Assembly: GCA_937890595.1 (NCBI GenBank)
Contig: CALADM010000014.1
Coordinates: 71,262 to 135,261 of the forward strand
DNA length: 64,000 nucleotides
Source of the DNA: CAJMNU01 sp905214855
GTDB taxonomy: Bacteria > Bacillota > Clostridia > Lachnospirales > Lachnospiraceae
Reading direction: 5' to 3'
This document shows positions 52,080 through 61,830 of the stretch, piece by piece; the first letter of the stretch is position 1, and each line of letters starts with the position of its first letter. The position numbers and the translations under genes are program-made. A model generated the notes under the pieces. It did no database searches. It was not told where the DNA came from and worked only from the letters and a program-made list of their open reading frames with translations.

Positions 52080-53663
52080 ATGGAATGGAGAAACTTTTGG
52101 AGAAAAGCGTGTGTGGCTGTCATAACAGCAGGAGTACTGTGTGCTTCAGCAGGATGTTCCACTCAAACTGCATATGAGACCATTGCAACAAGAGCGAGGA
52201 ATGATTCTGAGAGTACATCTGAACCAGAGACTTTGACTTTGGAGGCGGCAGAAGAGACAGAGGAGACAGAAGATGCCGCACCAGAATATTTAAGGATTGG
52301 TGTGAGACATTCTGTAGTAGCAATGCTTCAGGAAAGATTGATGGAGTTGGGATTTATGGATAACGATGAACCAACAAATTATTTTGGTGAAACCACCAAA
52401 GCATCAGTTATGAAGTTTCAGCGACAGTATGAACTTGCTCAAGATGGTGTTGTTGGAGCGGCAACTTTTCAGGCAATTATGTCTCCAGATGCAAAGTATT
52501 ATATGGTAGAAAATGGAGTTTCTGGAGATGATATTTATCAGATCCAACAACGTCTTTATGAATTGGGATATTTGGCATCTGCTAATATGGTAACTGGAAA
52601 TTTCGGTGATTCTACAGAAGCAGCAGTAAAAAAACTTCAGAGTGTCAATAATATCAAAGAGGATGGTAAAGTAGGGAAAGAAACATTTAATCTTTTATAT
52701 AGTGATGAGATCAAACCCAATATGCTTGCATATGGAGAAAAAAGTGAGGTTGTTTTAGAAAGCCAAAAGAGATTGAAAGAACTTGGATATTTGACAACAG
52801 AACCAGATGGTACATACGGCAATGACACAGTGATTGCAGTAAAGCAGTTCCAGTCACGTAATGATCAGATTGTAGATGGTTATCTTGGACCTTCTACCCG
52901 TATAGCATTAAATAGCAGCAGTGCAACACCAAACGGACTTCGTCTGGGAGATGAGAGTGAGCAGGTTGTAAAGATACAGCAGCTTTTAAGTAAATACGGA
53001 TATCTGTATTCAGGTAATGTAACAGGATATTATGGAGAAGTAACAGAGCAGGCGGTTAAGACATTCCAGTCTACGAATGGTCTGGTATCGGATGGTCTGG
53101 CAGGAGTGGCTACGATCAATAAATTGACTGGAAGTGATGTAAAAAAAGCACCTTCAAGAGCTTCATCGAGACCATCTACTTCCAATAATAATTCTAATAG
53201 TAATAATAGTTCAAAAAACAATAACTCAAAAAATAATAATTCAAAAAATAATAACAATAATTCAGGAGGAACTTCAGGAGGAAGTACGATCTCTTCATCC
53301 GGAGGCGCATCTCGTTTGGTTTCTATTGCAAAATCTAAGTTGGGAAGCCCATATGTATGGGGAGCAAAAGGACCAAACCAGTTTGACTGTTCAGGATTTG
53401 TATATTGGTGTTTGAATCAGGCTGGTGTAAAACAAAGCTATTTGACATCTGCTGGTTGGAGAAATGTGGGAAGATATGAAAAAATCACGAATTTCAACAG
53501 TTTACAGGCAGGAGATATTGTTGTTGTAAGAGGACATGTAGGAATTGCAGCAGGAGGCGGAATGGTAGTAGATGCTTCTTCTGGTAATGGTAAGGTTGTT
53601 TATCGAAGCCTGAGTTCTTGGTGGAGAAGTAATTTTATCTGTGGATGGAGAATTTTTGGATAA
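52080..53663 (+). CDS. Lipoprotein NlpC/P60 peptidoglycan endopeptidase with four binding repeats
   Basis: A lipoprotein signal (lipobox ASAGC) and an acidic linker precede four PG_binding_1 repeats (about residues 80-360), each with the pattern L-x-x-L-G-x-L and T-x-x-A-V-K-x-F-Q. A Ser/Asn/Lys-rich linker leads to an NlpC/P60 domain with catalytic cysteine in QFDCSGFVYWCLNQAG and histidine in RGHVGIAAGGG. It should cleave peptide stems in the cell wall. It is followed by a solo IS end and ytvI. Confidence 0.93.
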   Translation: MEWRNFWRKACVAVITAGVLCASAGCSTQTAYETIATRARNDSESTSEPETLTLEAAEETEETEDAAPEYLRIGVRHSVVAMLQERLMELGFMDNDEPTNYFGETTKASVMKFQRQYELAQDGVVGAATFQAIMSPDAKYYMVENGVSGDDIYQIQQRLYELGYLASANMVTGNFGDSTEAAVKKLQSVNNIKEDGKVGKETFNLLYSDEIKPNMLAYGEKSEVVLESQKRLKELGYLTTEPDGTYGNDTVIAVKQFQSRNDQIVDGYLGPSTRIALNSSSATPNGLRLGDESEQVVKIQQLLSKYGYLYSGNVTGYYGEVTEQAVKTFQSTNGLVSDGLAGVATINKLTGSDVKKAPSRASSRPSTSNNNSNSNNSSKNNNSKNNNSKNNNNNSGGTSGGSTISSSGGASRLVSIAKSKLGSPYVWGAKGPNQFDCSGFVYWCLNQAGVKQSYLTSAGWRNVGRYEKITNFNSLQAGDIVVVRGHVGIAAGGGMVVDASSGNGKVVYRSLSSWWRSNFICGWRIFG

Positions 53664-53682
53664 AAAGTTTTCATAAATAAGG

Positions 53683-53730
53683 GCGTTAGTCTTTTAGAAG
53701 TCCATTCTCTTTAGGGGATGGGTAGTTGAC
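53683..53730 (+). repeat. Solo IS200/IS605 right-end remnant
   Basis: CGTTAGT, a hairpin CCATTCTC / GGGGATGG and the end GGGTAGTTGAC match the layout of the IS right end at 46.6 kb; the last ten bases are identical. No transposase gene is nearby. It lies between the NlpC/P60 gene and the ytvI promoter and may serve as a terminator for the former. Confidence 0.65.
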
Positions 53731-53771
53731 TACTGAGTGGATGATACCAAATTTGTTTTAGTTTATTGGTT

Positions 53772-53801
53772 GTATAGAAAATAAAAAAATGACCGATACT
53801 A
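53772..53801 (+). promoter_or_regulatory. Sigma-G-like promoter of ytvI
   Basis: GTATA (53772-53776), exactly 18 bases, and GATACTA (53795-53801) match the sigma-G form (G-x-ATA, 18, CATACTA) at all but one -10 base. It is followed 41 bases later by the ATG at 53843. The gene's role in sporulation makes this plausible. Confidence 0.5.
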
Positions 53802-53842
53802 TGAGTGTACAAAAGAAGTACAAAACAGAAACGGGTGAGTCC

Positions 53843-54922
53843 ATGGAAAAGCCAAGTGAAAAACTGAAGAAAATTGCATCAATTGTGGGAATTACTGGGG
53901 CGGTGTATGTTAGTTTGAAATATTTACTGCCCCTTGTAGTTCCTTTTTTAGTTGGATATGGGATTGCACTTTTTTTGAAAGAACCAGTCATGAGAGTACA
54001 TGAAAATGTTTATTGGGTTTGGAAAGGAAAAAAATATTATTTTCCCATAGCAGTGGCAGCTATGCTTCTTTTAATATGGATGATTGGTTTGATTGGAGCG
54101 ATCTGTTATCTTGGCGGATGTAAATTGTTGGAGGAAATACAGCATTTATCAATCGAATTTCCGATTATTTTGGAAACATTAGATTGGGAATTGATGAGAA
54201 TATGTTGTAAAATAGAAGAAGTTTTTCATATAAAGAGTGGGGTAATACCAATTTTGGTAAGGGAAAGCATTTTAGATGCTATTTCTTATGCCAGAAAGGA
54301 AGTAATGCCTTATTTGGTTGGAAATTCTATGATTTTATTTCAGCGAACAGTACAAATAGTGGCTGTGATCTTTGTCACCTTGATGGCAGCCATTTTGTCT
54401 TTACAGGAGATGGAAGATTTAAGAAAGAAAAGAGAACAGTCTTTATTTCGTCAGGAATTTGCGTTAATTGGAAGCAGAGTCGTCAGAGTGGGAAAGGCAT
54501 ATGTAAAGACACAGGGGATTATTATGGCAGGTACGGCATTTGTCTGTTCTGTGGGGCTTTTTTTGATGAAAAATCCTTATTATCTTCTACTTGGAGTGGT
54601 CATTGGTATTGTGGATGCTCTGCCAATTTTTGGAACAGGGACAATCTTTGTTCCGTGGATTTTAGTGAGTATACTACAAAAAGATTGGAAGATGGCGGGA
54701 GGTTTGCTTTTCATTTATGGAATCTGCTATGCTTTGAGAGAAATTTTGGAGACAAAATGGATGGGAAATGAGGTGGGGCTGACACCTCTTGAGACTTTGA
54801 TATCAATGTATGTTGGGCTGCTTCTTTTTGGAATATGGGGATTTTTGTTAGGACCAGTTGGACTGCTTTTGATAGAGGATTTTTTGGATATGATAGGTAA
54901 TTCTATGGAGTATGAAAAATAG
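53843..54922 (+). CDS. ytvI: Sporulation integral membrane protein YtvI (AI-2E transporter family)
   Basis: The 359-residue protein has about eight hydrophobic helices and the family's VVPFLVGYGIALFLKEPV near the N terminus, the central amphipathic region and PYYLLLGVVIGIVDALPIFG with GTIFVPWIL and LGPVGLLLIED. YtvI belongs to the AI-2E exporter superfamily and is conserved in spore formers. The longer frame from 53789 begins inside the likely promoter, so ATG 53843 (MEKPSEKLKK) is preferred. Confidence 0.88.
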   Translation: MEKPSEKLKKIASIVGITGAVYVSLKYLLPLVVPFLVGYGIALFLKEPVMRVHENVYWVWKGKKYYFPIAVAAMLLLIWMIGLIGAICYLGGCKLLEEIQHLSIEFPIILETLDWELMRICCKIEEVFHIKSGVIPILVRESILDAISYARKEVMPYLVGNSMILFQRTVQIVAVIFVTLMAAILSLQEMEDLRKKREQSLFRQEFALIGSRVVRVGKAYVKTQGIIMAGTAFVCSVGLFLMKNPYYLLLGVVIGIVDALPIFGTGTIFVPWILVSILQKDWKMAGGLLFIYGICYALREILETKWMGNEVGLTPLETLISMYVGLLLFGIWGFLLGPVGLLLIEDFLDMIGNSMEYEK

Positions 54923-55059
54923 AATAATAAGGTGAAAGACAGTCTGGTAAAAATGCTTGAAATTCTCCTAGAAGCAAACAAAATGGATAGAAATATAAGC
55001 AGGAACATGATATACTACAAATCGGAAAGCGAATAGTATTCTAAGGAGGATGTTACATC

Positions 55060-56247
55060 ATGAGATACGATTTTGAAACATTAGTGAATCGCTGGGAGCA
55101 AGGTGCTGTAAAATGGGATATGATGAAGGAGAGCAATCCTAAGGTTCCTGAAAACATTGTGCCTTTTTCTGTGGCAGATATGGAGTTTAAAAATCCGCCT
55201 GAAATTATAGAAGGATTAAAGGCATTTTTGGATGAAGTCGTTTTGGGATATCCTAAACCTACAGAAAAATTAAGAGATATCGTGACAAACTGGATTTCTC
55301 GCAGATATGGTTGGGAAGCTAAAAAAGAATGGCTGGTATTCACATCAGGGGTTGTAAGTGCATTTTTCCACGGAGTTCTTAGCTTTACTGAACCGGGAGA
55401 TGGTGTGATTCTGCTGACACCAGTATACTACCCATTTTATAATGCGATTCAGAAGACAGAGCGTACTCTGGTAAGATGCCCTTTGAATAATGAAGAGGGA
55501 AAATATACAATCAATTTTGAATTGCTTGAAGAATTAGCAGAGAAGCCAGAAAATAAGATGATGATTTTCTGTAATCCTCATAATCCGGTAGGACGTGTAT
55601 GGACAAAAGAGGAAGTAGAAAAAGTAGTATCTATCTGTAAAAAACATAATTTGTTTTTGATTTCAGATGAGATTCACTGTGACTTGATAATGCCAGAACA
55701 CCAGTTTACTTCTTCTGCTGTTGCAGCTGGAGAGAACAAACAGCATCTTATGGTTTGTTATGCGCCAAGTAAGACATTTAATTTGGCTGGAATGAGAACA
55801 AGTTGTATTGTTGTGCCGGATGAAAAAGAGAGAACTCTACTTCAAGAGAGCATGGAACGTGTGGCACAGAGTGGTCCTGGAATCCTTGGATTGAAAGCAT
55901 GTGAGATTGCCTATTCTCAGTGTGATGAATGGTTGAAGGAATTGCTTCAGGTGTTAAATGAAAACAAAGAATATGTTACAGCTTTTATCAAAGAGCGTCT
56001 TCCAAAGGTTCGTGTGACCGAAATGGAAGGCACATACCTGTTATGGATCGATCTTCGTGCATATGGTTTTAGCAAAGAAGAGCAGGAGAGAATCATGACA
56101 GAAGAGGCGTTTATGTTCCTCGATGAGGGATATGTTTTTGGAGATGAGGGAATTGGATTTGAAAGAATCAATCTTGCCTGCCCGAAGAAGGTGTTAGAGG
56201 AGGCAATGGAGCGTTTAGCTGCTGCCCTTGCACCATATGAAAATTAA
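55060..56247 (+). CDS. MalY/PatB-family PLP aminotransferase (putative C-S lyase)
   Basis: The 395-residue protein begins with the MalY/PatB pattern NRWEQGAVKWDMM and PFSVADMEFKNPPEI. It has FCNPHNPVGRVWTKEE, LISDEIHCDLI and the PLP lysine in YAPSKTFNLAGMRTS. Members cleave cystathionine and related C-S bonds. AAGGAGGATG precedes the ATG. It ends 100 bases before a strong terminator shared with the convergent MoxR gene. Confidence 0.92.
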   Translation: MRYDFETLVNRWEQGAVKWDMMKESNPKVPENIVPFSVADMEFKNPPEIIEGLKAFLDEVVLGYPKPTEKLRDIVTNWISRRYGWEAKKEWLVFTSGVVSAFFHGVLSFTEPGDGVILLTPVYYPFYNAIQKTERTLVRCPLNNEEGKYTINFELLEELAEKPENKMMIFCNPHNPVGRVWTKEEVEKVVSICKKHNLFLISDEIHCDLIMPEHQFTSSAVAAGENKQHLMVCYAPSKTFNLAGMRTSCIVVPDEKERTLLQESMERVAQSGPGILGLKACEIAYSQCDEWLKELLQVLNENKEYVTAFIKERLPKVRVTEMEGTYLLWIDLRAYGFSKEEQERIMTEEAFMFLDEGYVFGDEGIGFERINLACPKKVLEEAMERLAAALAPYEN

Positions 56248-56346
56248 ATACATATAAACGGATTTCAATAACTATAAATTGACTGACTGATACTCTTTTA
56301 GTTAAAGTATAAAGTAAAGAGATATCAGACGGGATTTGATAAAAAA

Positions 56347-56388
56347 GCGGCACTGAAGATAGCCATATAAAAGTTATCTCAGTGCCGC
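56347..56388. terminator. Bidirectional terminator
   Basis: GCGGCACTG pairs with CAGTGCCGC, extended by AGATA/TATCT past one bulged base. It is flanked by an A run and a T-rich stretch and separates convergent malY-like and moxR-like genes. Confidence 0.88.
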
Positions 56389-56409
56389 ATTTGTCTTTCT
56401 ATATGCATT

Positions 56410-57927
56410 TTATTGTCCGTCTATTGCTTTCATATCTTCCAGAATAGCCTGCTGCTGTTCATCCAAAAGTAAGCCTTTATTGTATCTATGATACAAAGGA
56501 CAATCATTTTCCCGTAAAAACCAAACAGCATACGGATTGCTGTTCAATTCTGTTATAAAGCACACCATTTCCTGACTTTCTCCTAAAACATCTCCTAAGA
56601 ATAAAAAAGCAGATTCAAGACAAGAGCTTGTTTTAGTAAGGTTTTGTATCCGTTTTTCTTCTTTTGTTGAGAAAATAGAACGGATGATTTCCATTCCTTC
56701 ATCACAGGAGACTACAGGTGGGAATGCTTGACGTATTTCTTCAAGTGTATGCAAAGTTTGCCGAAAAGCATTCTCTTTTCCTTTCGTCAATTGTTCTGTT
56801 TGCTTTTCTGTCATATAAGTTTTTTCTGCCTGTGAGATAAGCAGGTTGAGTGCATACATACCATCCATATGGCAAGAGTTCTGGTCTGAGGGAAGAGACT
56901 GATATTTTTTCAAATACCCAAACAGCATGGTGATATATTGGTCTTGAATATAACAGTCATGAAACATTTGGGAAAGACGGGAAAGCAGTAAATTGACCAG
57001 ACTTAATTTTTCATCAAATGGAGCAAAAGGAATCCTCTGCATGATCGCATCGGGACGCTGACCGGCAAGGATTTCATCAATATGATAGTCTTTTTGATAT
57101 CGATAAAATAATTCAAGATAAGAAGCAAAATCCTTGGCGATTGTCCAATGCTGGATGTACTGATGAACCACTTCACGATCTATTTTTAAGTTTAGAGATT
57201 CATAGATCTGGATGAATTGGGATAAATCTTCCCATCCTCTGGCTGTGGCAAATTCTTTTCCATCAATAGAGGTCTCTATTTTGTAAAAATACTCTGGTTT
57301 TATATCCAGATAAGAAATAATAGCTTGATGGACACCTTGTTGATAAGCATATTCTTTCCAGACAGGGAAATCTGCTTCTACATCAATTCTTTTCAGGCGG
57401 TCCAATGTAACAAGGTCAAAATCTCTTACTGATTTATTAAATTCTGGTGGGTTTCCGGCAGCAACAATGATCCAGCCTTGTGGGACAGCCTGATTGCCAA
57501 ATGTTTTATATTGAAGAAATTGCAGCATAGCTGGTGCAAGTGTCTCAGAAACACAATTTATCTCATCAATAAATAAAATTCCCTCAGAAATTCCTGTTTT
57601 TTCTATTTTATCATAAACAGAAGCAATGATTTCACTCATTGTATATTCGGTTACAGAGTATTCCTTTTCACCATAAGTCTTTTGACGGATGAAGGGCAGA
57701 CCTATAGCGCTCTGACGGGTATGATGTGTGATTGTATAAGCGACAAGATTAATGCCACATTCCTTGGAAATCTGTTCCATAATCTGTGTTTTTCCGATCC
57801 CTGGTGGTCCGATTAAAAGGATTGGTCGTTGGCGGAGTGTGGGAATACAATATTCTCCAAATTCATTTTTCAATAAATAGGCACGAATGGCACGTTTAAT
57901 TTCTTCTTTTGCTCTCTTTATATTCAA
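56410..57927 (-). CDS. MoxR-type AAA+ ATPase
   Basis: The 505-residue protein has Walker A LIGPPGIGKTQIMEQI near residue 37, Walker B GILFIDEINCVSETLAP and sensor-1 VAAGNPPEFN, with an arginine finger region LDRLKRIDVEADFP. MoxR ATPases pair with VWA proteins to remodel or insert metals into targets. It is the last gene of a reverse-strand three-gene operon with VWA and LRR proteins. The C-terminal 200 residues are helical and unassigned. The client is unknown. Confidence 0.9.
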   Translation of the reverse strand: MNIKRAKEEIKRAIRAYLLKNEFGEYCIPTLRQRPILLIGPPGIGKTQIMEQISKECGINLVAYTITHHTRQSAIGLPFIRQKTYGEKEYSVTEYTMSEIIASVYDKIEKTGISEGILFIDEINCVSETLAPAMLQFLQYKTFGNQAVPQGWIIVAAGNPPEFNKSVRDFDLVTLDRLKRIDVEADFPVWKEYAYQQGVHQAIISYLDIKPEYFYKIETSIDGKEFATARGWEDLSQFIQIYESLNLKIDREVVHQYIQHWTIAKDFASYLELFYRYQKDYHIDEILAGQRPDAIMQRIPFAPFDEKLSLVNLLLSRLSQMFHDCYIQDQYITMLFGYLKKYQSLPSDQNSCHMDGMYALNLLISQAEKTYMTEKQTEQLTKGKENAFRQTLHTLEEIRQAFPPVVSCDEGMEIIRSIFSTKEEKRIQNLTKTSSCLESAFLFLGDVLGESQEMVCFITELNSNPYAVWFLRENDCPLYHRYNKGLLLDEQQQAILEDMKAIDGQ

Positions 57928-57984
57928 TATAGATATACCTCGCTTCTTGTATTTATGTTCTATGCTTCTTTAATTTATATTCTA

Positions 57985-58035
57985 TTAGAATGATATCAAT
58001 TAGTTAGAATGATATCAATTAGGATGATATCAAAA
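57985..58035. repeat. 19-bp tandem repeat with GATATC cores between VWA and MoxR genes
   Basis: TTAGAATGATATCAATTAG occurs twice in direct succession (57985-58003, 58004-58022), followed by a partial third copy GATGATATCAA. Each has a palindromic GATATC core, so a dimeric regulator could bind. A second weak repeat family (CTTACTRTTA) lies at 58064-58105. Confidence 0.85.
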
Positions 58036-58090
58036 AGATATTTTTATTCCAAATATCTTTACCTTTTACTATTAAGAAGAGCTCTTACTA

Positions 58091-59515
58091 TTACCTCTTA
58101 CTGTTAAGAGATGAGTCTCTGTCAGAGGATGATTCTGTATGTTCTAACAGTGCTGAAGAATCCAATAAAAGTTTCATTGCCCAAGAAGGAACTTGTTCAT
58201 CTTTATAGGATTCTTGAAAAAAGAGGAATGCCACATCATATGGTGGTTCTTTTATGGGATAGATACCTTCACCGTCTGTAAAATATAAAAGCCCTTTCAG
58301 GTGATGGAATGCACCTTTTGATAATAATTGTTCCACATAGGTAAATGCAGGACGAAAATCTGTGCCACCTTGTCCGATCAAGGTAAAGTGATCCATGTAT
58401 TCTTCAAGTTCTTCTTTACTGCAAATATGTTTATCCTCTCTGACCTGATCATCACACTGAATAATATGGAGATTTAATTTTCTATAAAAACTTTCCTGCT
58501 GCATCAAAATGCCATAGGTTTCTTTGAGAAAAGATCGTACCAGATCTCCTGAACAGGACATAGAAGTATCAATGACAATGATAAAATCTTGTATTTTTTG
58601 TACTTCTTTATATTCTAAAGGTTCTATAAACGGCATGTTGCCATACATTTGAAGACCATAACTATAAGAAATATAATCAAAAGAATCATCGTCAACTGTC
58701 ATTTCTTCATGCCATGCTGAAAATTTCAGAAGAAAATCCTTATAATCATAGTGGCGTTGGTGTGATACCTGTAAAAGTTCGGACAGTGTATGAGTCTGGT
58801 CAGCTTGTTCTCTGGCAAACGTATCCAGATTGTTTTCCAAAGAGTCACTCTGATCTTGCCACTGTCTGGGAATGGGAAGCGGCTGATTATTAGATGGAGG
58901 TGTTGGCCATTTGCTGTGGTCATCTAAGTGAAATTCTTGGATCAAATCATCCAGATCGCCTGCCTGTGGATACGTATGAATCAGATAAAAATAAATTTTT
59001 TCAGCAGTTAATATAGAGATAGATCGTTTTAATGTGTGATAGGTTTCCTGCCTGAGTGCAGATTGTGCCAGACGTATACAGGTGACAGAAAGGCTGTCTA
59101 TAACAGACTCTGCTGCGATATCACACGCAAGATGCCAGTATGTTTTTTCACGCTTTCCCTGTTTCCAAAGATGATGGAAAATACAGTGAAAGACCTGATG
59201 CAGATATAGACGGTTGACTCTGATTCTGCTCTTGCGGAGCAGTCCGCCAAGAATTTGGGGATGAAAATATAAAAGGCTGCCGTCTGTTCCCAAAGAAACA
59301 CAGTCCATATCACATGCATAAGAAAAACTGCTGACAGCAACATCCAAAAATTTCATTCCAAGATATAGATCTGTTCTTGACATATTCAAAATCCTAGTAC
59401 CAATGGAAAACAGTTTTTCGTCCAAAACAGTTTTTTCCTGAAAAGATACAGAGGATGTGCGGTTTATCGTGGAATCTGTTTGTGTAGTATTTTTTTCTTT
59501 ATATATGAAATCCAT
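58091..59515 (-). CDS. VWA-like domain protein with metallopeptidase-like N-terminal region (DUF2201 type)
   Basis: The 474-residue protein has an N-terminal putative metallopeptidase-like region (VFHCIFHHLWKQGKREKTYW, with HH, and CDIAAESVID) and a C-terminal VWA-like domain with the MIDAS motif IVIDTSMSCSG, then IGQGGTDFRPAF and LLYFTDGEG. This is the usual partner of a MoxR ATPase. ATG 59515 (MDFIYKEKN) is chosen over a GTG at 59530. The DUF2201 assignment is from recollection of the pattern; the peptidase part may be inactive. Confidence 0.8.
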   Translation of the reverse strand: MDFIYKEKNTTQTDSTINRTSSVSFQEKTVLDEKLFSIGTRILNMSRTDLYLGMKFLDVAVSSFSYACDMDCVSLGTDGSLLYFHPQILGGLLRKSRIRVNRLYLHQVFHCIFHHLWKQGKREKTYWHLACDIAAESVIDSLSVTCIRLAQSALRQETYHTLKRSISILTAEKIYFYLIHTYPQAGDLDDLIQEFHLDDHSKWPTPPSNNQPLPIPRQWQDQSDSLENNLDTFAREQADQTHTLSELLQVSHQRHYDYKDFLLKFSAWHEEMTVDDDSFDYISYSYGLQMYGNMPFIEPLEYKEVQKIQDFIIVIDTSMSCSGDLVRSFLKETYGILMQQESFYRKLNLHIIQCDDQVREDKHICSKEELEEYMDHFTLIGQGGTDFRPAFTYVEQLLSKGAFHHLKGLLYFTDGEGIYPIKEPPYDVAFLFFQESYKDEQVPSWAMKLLLDSSALLEHTESSSDRDSSLNSKR

Positions 59516-59553
59516 AAATATAATCCTCACAATAAGTTAAGTGATCCAGTTTT

Positions 59554-60675
59554 TTACAAAGTAAATCGTTTCATTTTTGTACTAGAAACAAAATGGCGAT
59601 TGCAATATTCCATTAAAAGACTGGTACATTCAGGTAATGTACACTGAGAAGACAGATCCAAAAGAAGATCTGTAGTTTCTTTGTCAGGCTGAACAGAGGA
59701 CAGATAAAGGGAGAGATAAGTTGTACGCTCTGAAAAGACAGCCGTAGCTTCAGCCGTTTCCAAAATCTGTTCATCTGATCTCTCAGAAAAACTGTCTGTC
59801 AAGAGAACAGAACCATCAAATCCTCCCATTTGTGGTAGGTCTTTCATAAAAGTACCCTCAGACATGGAACTGGATGCATGTTCTGATACTATTTGCCGGA
59901 AGAATGAGGTAGTATGAACACCAAGACAGAAAGCACCAGCAAAAAGACTGTGTTGTTTTAGAAAGTTTTCATATTGTATGCGGGCTTCTTCTGATAATTG
60001 ATATGGAAAACGGAGTCGCAGAAGGCAAAGTTCTATCGCATGATAACGATTTTCCCATGCAGCAGCCATAGGAAATTGCTTATCATACTTTGAAAAGTCA
60101 ATAGAGCCAGAAGTAAAACACTGGCGATAGTATGTTCCGCAGCCATGAATGTTGGAAACCGTAATCCGTGCAGGGGTATTTTCAACAGCTTCTTCAAAAT
60201 ATGCAGGAAAAACCAGACGCGCAAAGGGAGTGAGTATTTCATCTGGTGAAAACTCTGACAAAGTAACAAAGAGTCGCTGTGGAAGTTCCTGTATGATTTC
60301 TTTTAAACAACAATGTGTTTCTTGCTGATAGATACAGTATTCAAGATCAGTTAAATTATGGCAGCCTACAAATGGACCAGCACCAATATAGGAAAGACTA
60401 TCAGGGATCTTGAGAGATTGCAGTGTACGACAGCCATAAAAAGTATAACGTCCAATGCTGGTCAAACCATTGGGAAGTGTAATGTGGCGGATGTTTTGAC
60501 ATGTTCCTGAATGATGAATGGGAGAAAATGCATAGGAATCCAGAGCCGTGACTTGGTATCCATCTATATCTCTTGGAACAAAGACAGAGGCTTCATTGCC
60601 AAGAAATGAATCGATCGTGACAGAGTCTGTTTTTGAAATAGGATTTTTTTGAATATGATAAGAAAAATGGGGCAA
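59554..60675 (-). CDS. BspA-type leucine-rich-repeat protein
   Basis: After VTIDSFLGNEASVFVPRDID the N-terminal third has LRR_5 units (ITLPNGLTSIGRYTFYGC, LKIPDSLSYIGAGPFVGC), which in this family usually bind proteins or surfaces. The other two thirds are helical and show no known domain. There is no signal peptide, so it is cytoplasmic and likely an adaptor or target receptor for the MoxR/VWA pair encoded downstream. It is the first gene of the operon. Confidence 0.75.
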   Translation of the reverse strand: MPHFSYHIQKNPISKTDSVTIDSFLGNEASVFVPRDIDGYQVTALDSYAFSPIHHSGTCQNIRHITLPNGLTSIGRYTFYGCRTLQSLKIPDSLSYIGAGPFVGCHNLTDLEYCIYQQETHCCLKEIIQELPQRLFVTLSEFSPDEILTPFARLVFPAYFEEAVENTPARITVSNIHGCGTYYRQCFTSGSIDFSKYDKQFPMAAAWENRYHAIELCLLRLRFPYQLSEEARIQYENFLKQHSLFAGAFCLGVHTTSFFRQIVSEHASSSMSEGTFMKDLPQMGGFDGSVLLTDSFSERSDEQILETAEATAVFSERTTYLSLYLSSVQPDKETTDLLLDLSSQCTLPECTSLLMEYCNRHFVSSTKMKRFTL

Positions 60676-60870
60676 ATGATGGTTCTCCTTTATAGCATGT
60701 ATTTTTTGAGAAAATGGATATAAGAATCCATTTCTTAAAGATTAATCATAATGCTTTTTACAGGGATATTCAAGCTGGAAAATATTTGGTGATATGATGG
60801 GATGGTTTTGAGTACTTTTTGTATAACTTTACGAACTTAAAAAAAACAAGATGGATAAGATGCTAAAAAA

Positions 60871-61812
60871 ATGAGAAAAAAACAGAAAAAAATTATAGAA
60901 ATTGATGCAAAAAAGAGGTATATGGAAGAGATTTTAAGAATTTCCGATGAAGTAACGATCATGCGTGATGGACAGTGGATTGCCACCCGTCCGGCGAAAG
61001 AACTCACAATGAATGAGATTATTCGTTTGATGGTTGGTCGAGAGCTGACGAATCGTTATCCTACAAAAGACAATGTGGTTGGCGAAACTTTGTTGGAAGT
61101 AAAAAATCTGACAGCAGCATATTCAGGGCTGAGAGATGTCTCTTTTGTGGCAAGAAAAGGAGAGGTCTTGGGTGTGGCTGGTCTGGATGGTTCCGGACGT
61201 ACAGAACTTTTGGAGAATATATTTGGTATTGCAACTCGAAAGAGTGGTGAAATATATCTGCATGGTAAAAAAGTGAGTAACAGAAATGCGAGAGAATCTC
61301 TGGCAAATAAATTTGCATTATTAACAGAGGAACGTCGTGCAACAGGTATTTTTGGTATCCGTGATATTCAGGCAAATACCACGATATCCAGTCTTTCAAA
61401 ATATAAAGTAGGTCCGTTTTTGAGTGAAAAGAAATTGAGTGAGGCAACGGAATGGGGTATTCAGGCAATGCACACCAAGACTCCAACTCAAAGAACACAG
61501 ATCCGTTCCTTATCAGGTGGTAATCAGCAGAAGGTAATTCTTGCCAGATGGCTGCTGACAGAGCCGGAAGTGTTGCTTTTGGATGAGCCAACCAGAGGAA
61601 TTGACGTAGGAGCAAAATATGAGATCTACCAGTTGATCTTGGATTTGGCAAAGCAGGGAAAGACAGTCATTATGGTTTCTTCTGAGATGCCAGAGCTTTT
61701 GGGAGTATGTGACAGGATCTTGGTCATGTCAGGAGGAAGACTGGCAGGCGAAGTAGATGCCAAAAAGACGACGCAGGAAGAGATTATGACTCTGGCTGCG
61801 AAATACGCATAG
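60871..61812 (+). pseudogene. mglA: mglA, 5'-truncated: only the second ATPase domain of the galactoside ABC transporter
   Basis: From about base 60922 the frame matches the middle and C-terminal half of MglA/RbsA: ILRISDEVTIMRDGQWIATR, then the second nucleotide-binding domain with GLDGSGRTELLENIFG, LSGGNQQK and LLLDEPTRGID. The family is about 500 residues with two such domains; the first and the start are missing here, replaced by 17 lysine-rich residues with no good ribosome-binding site. mglB, which normally precedes, is also missing. A deletion is likely, leaving either a dead gene or a half-size ATPase. Confidence 0.75.
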
Positions 61813-61830
61813 GATTAGGAGGTAAACACT

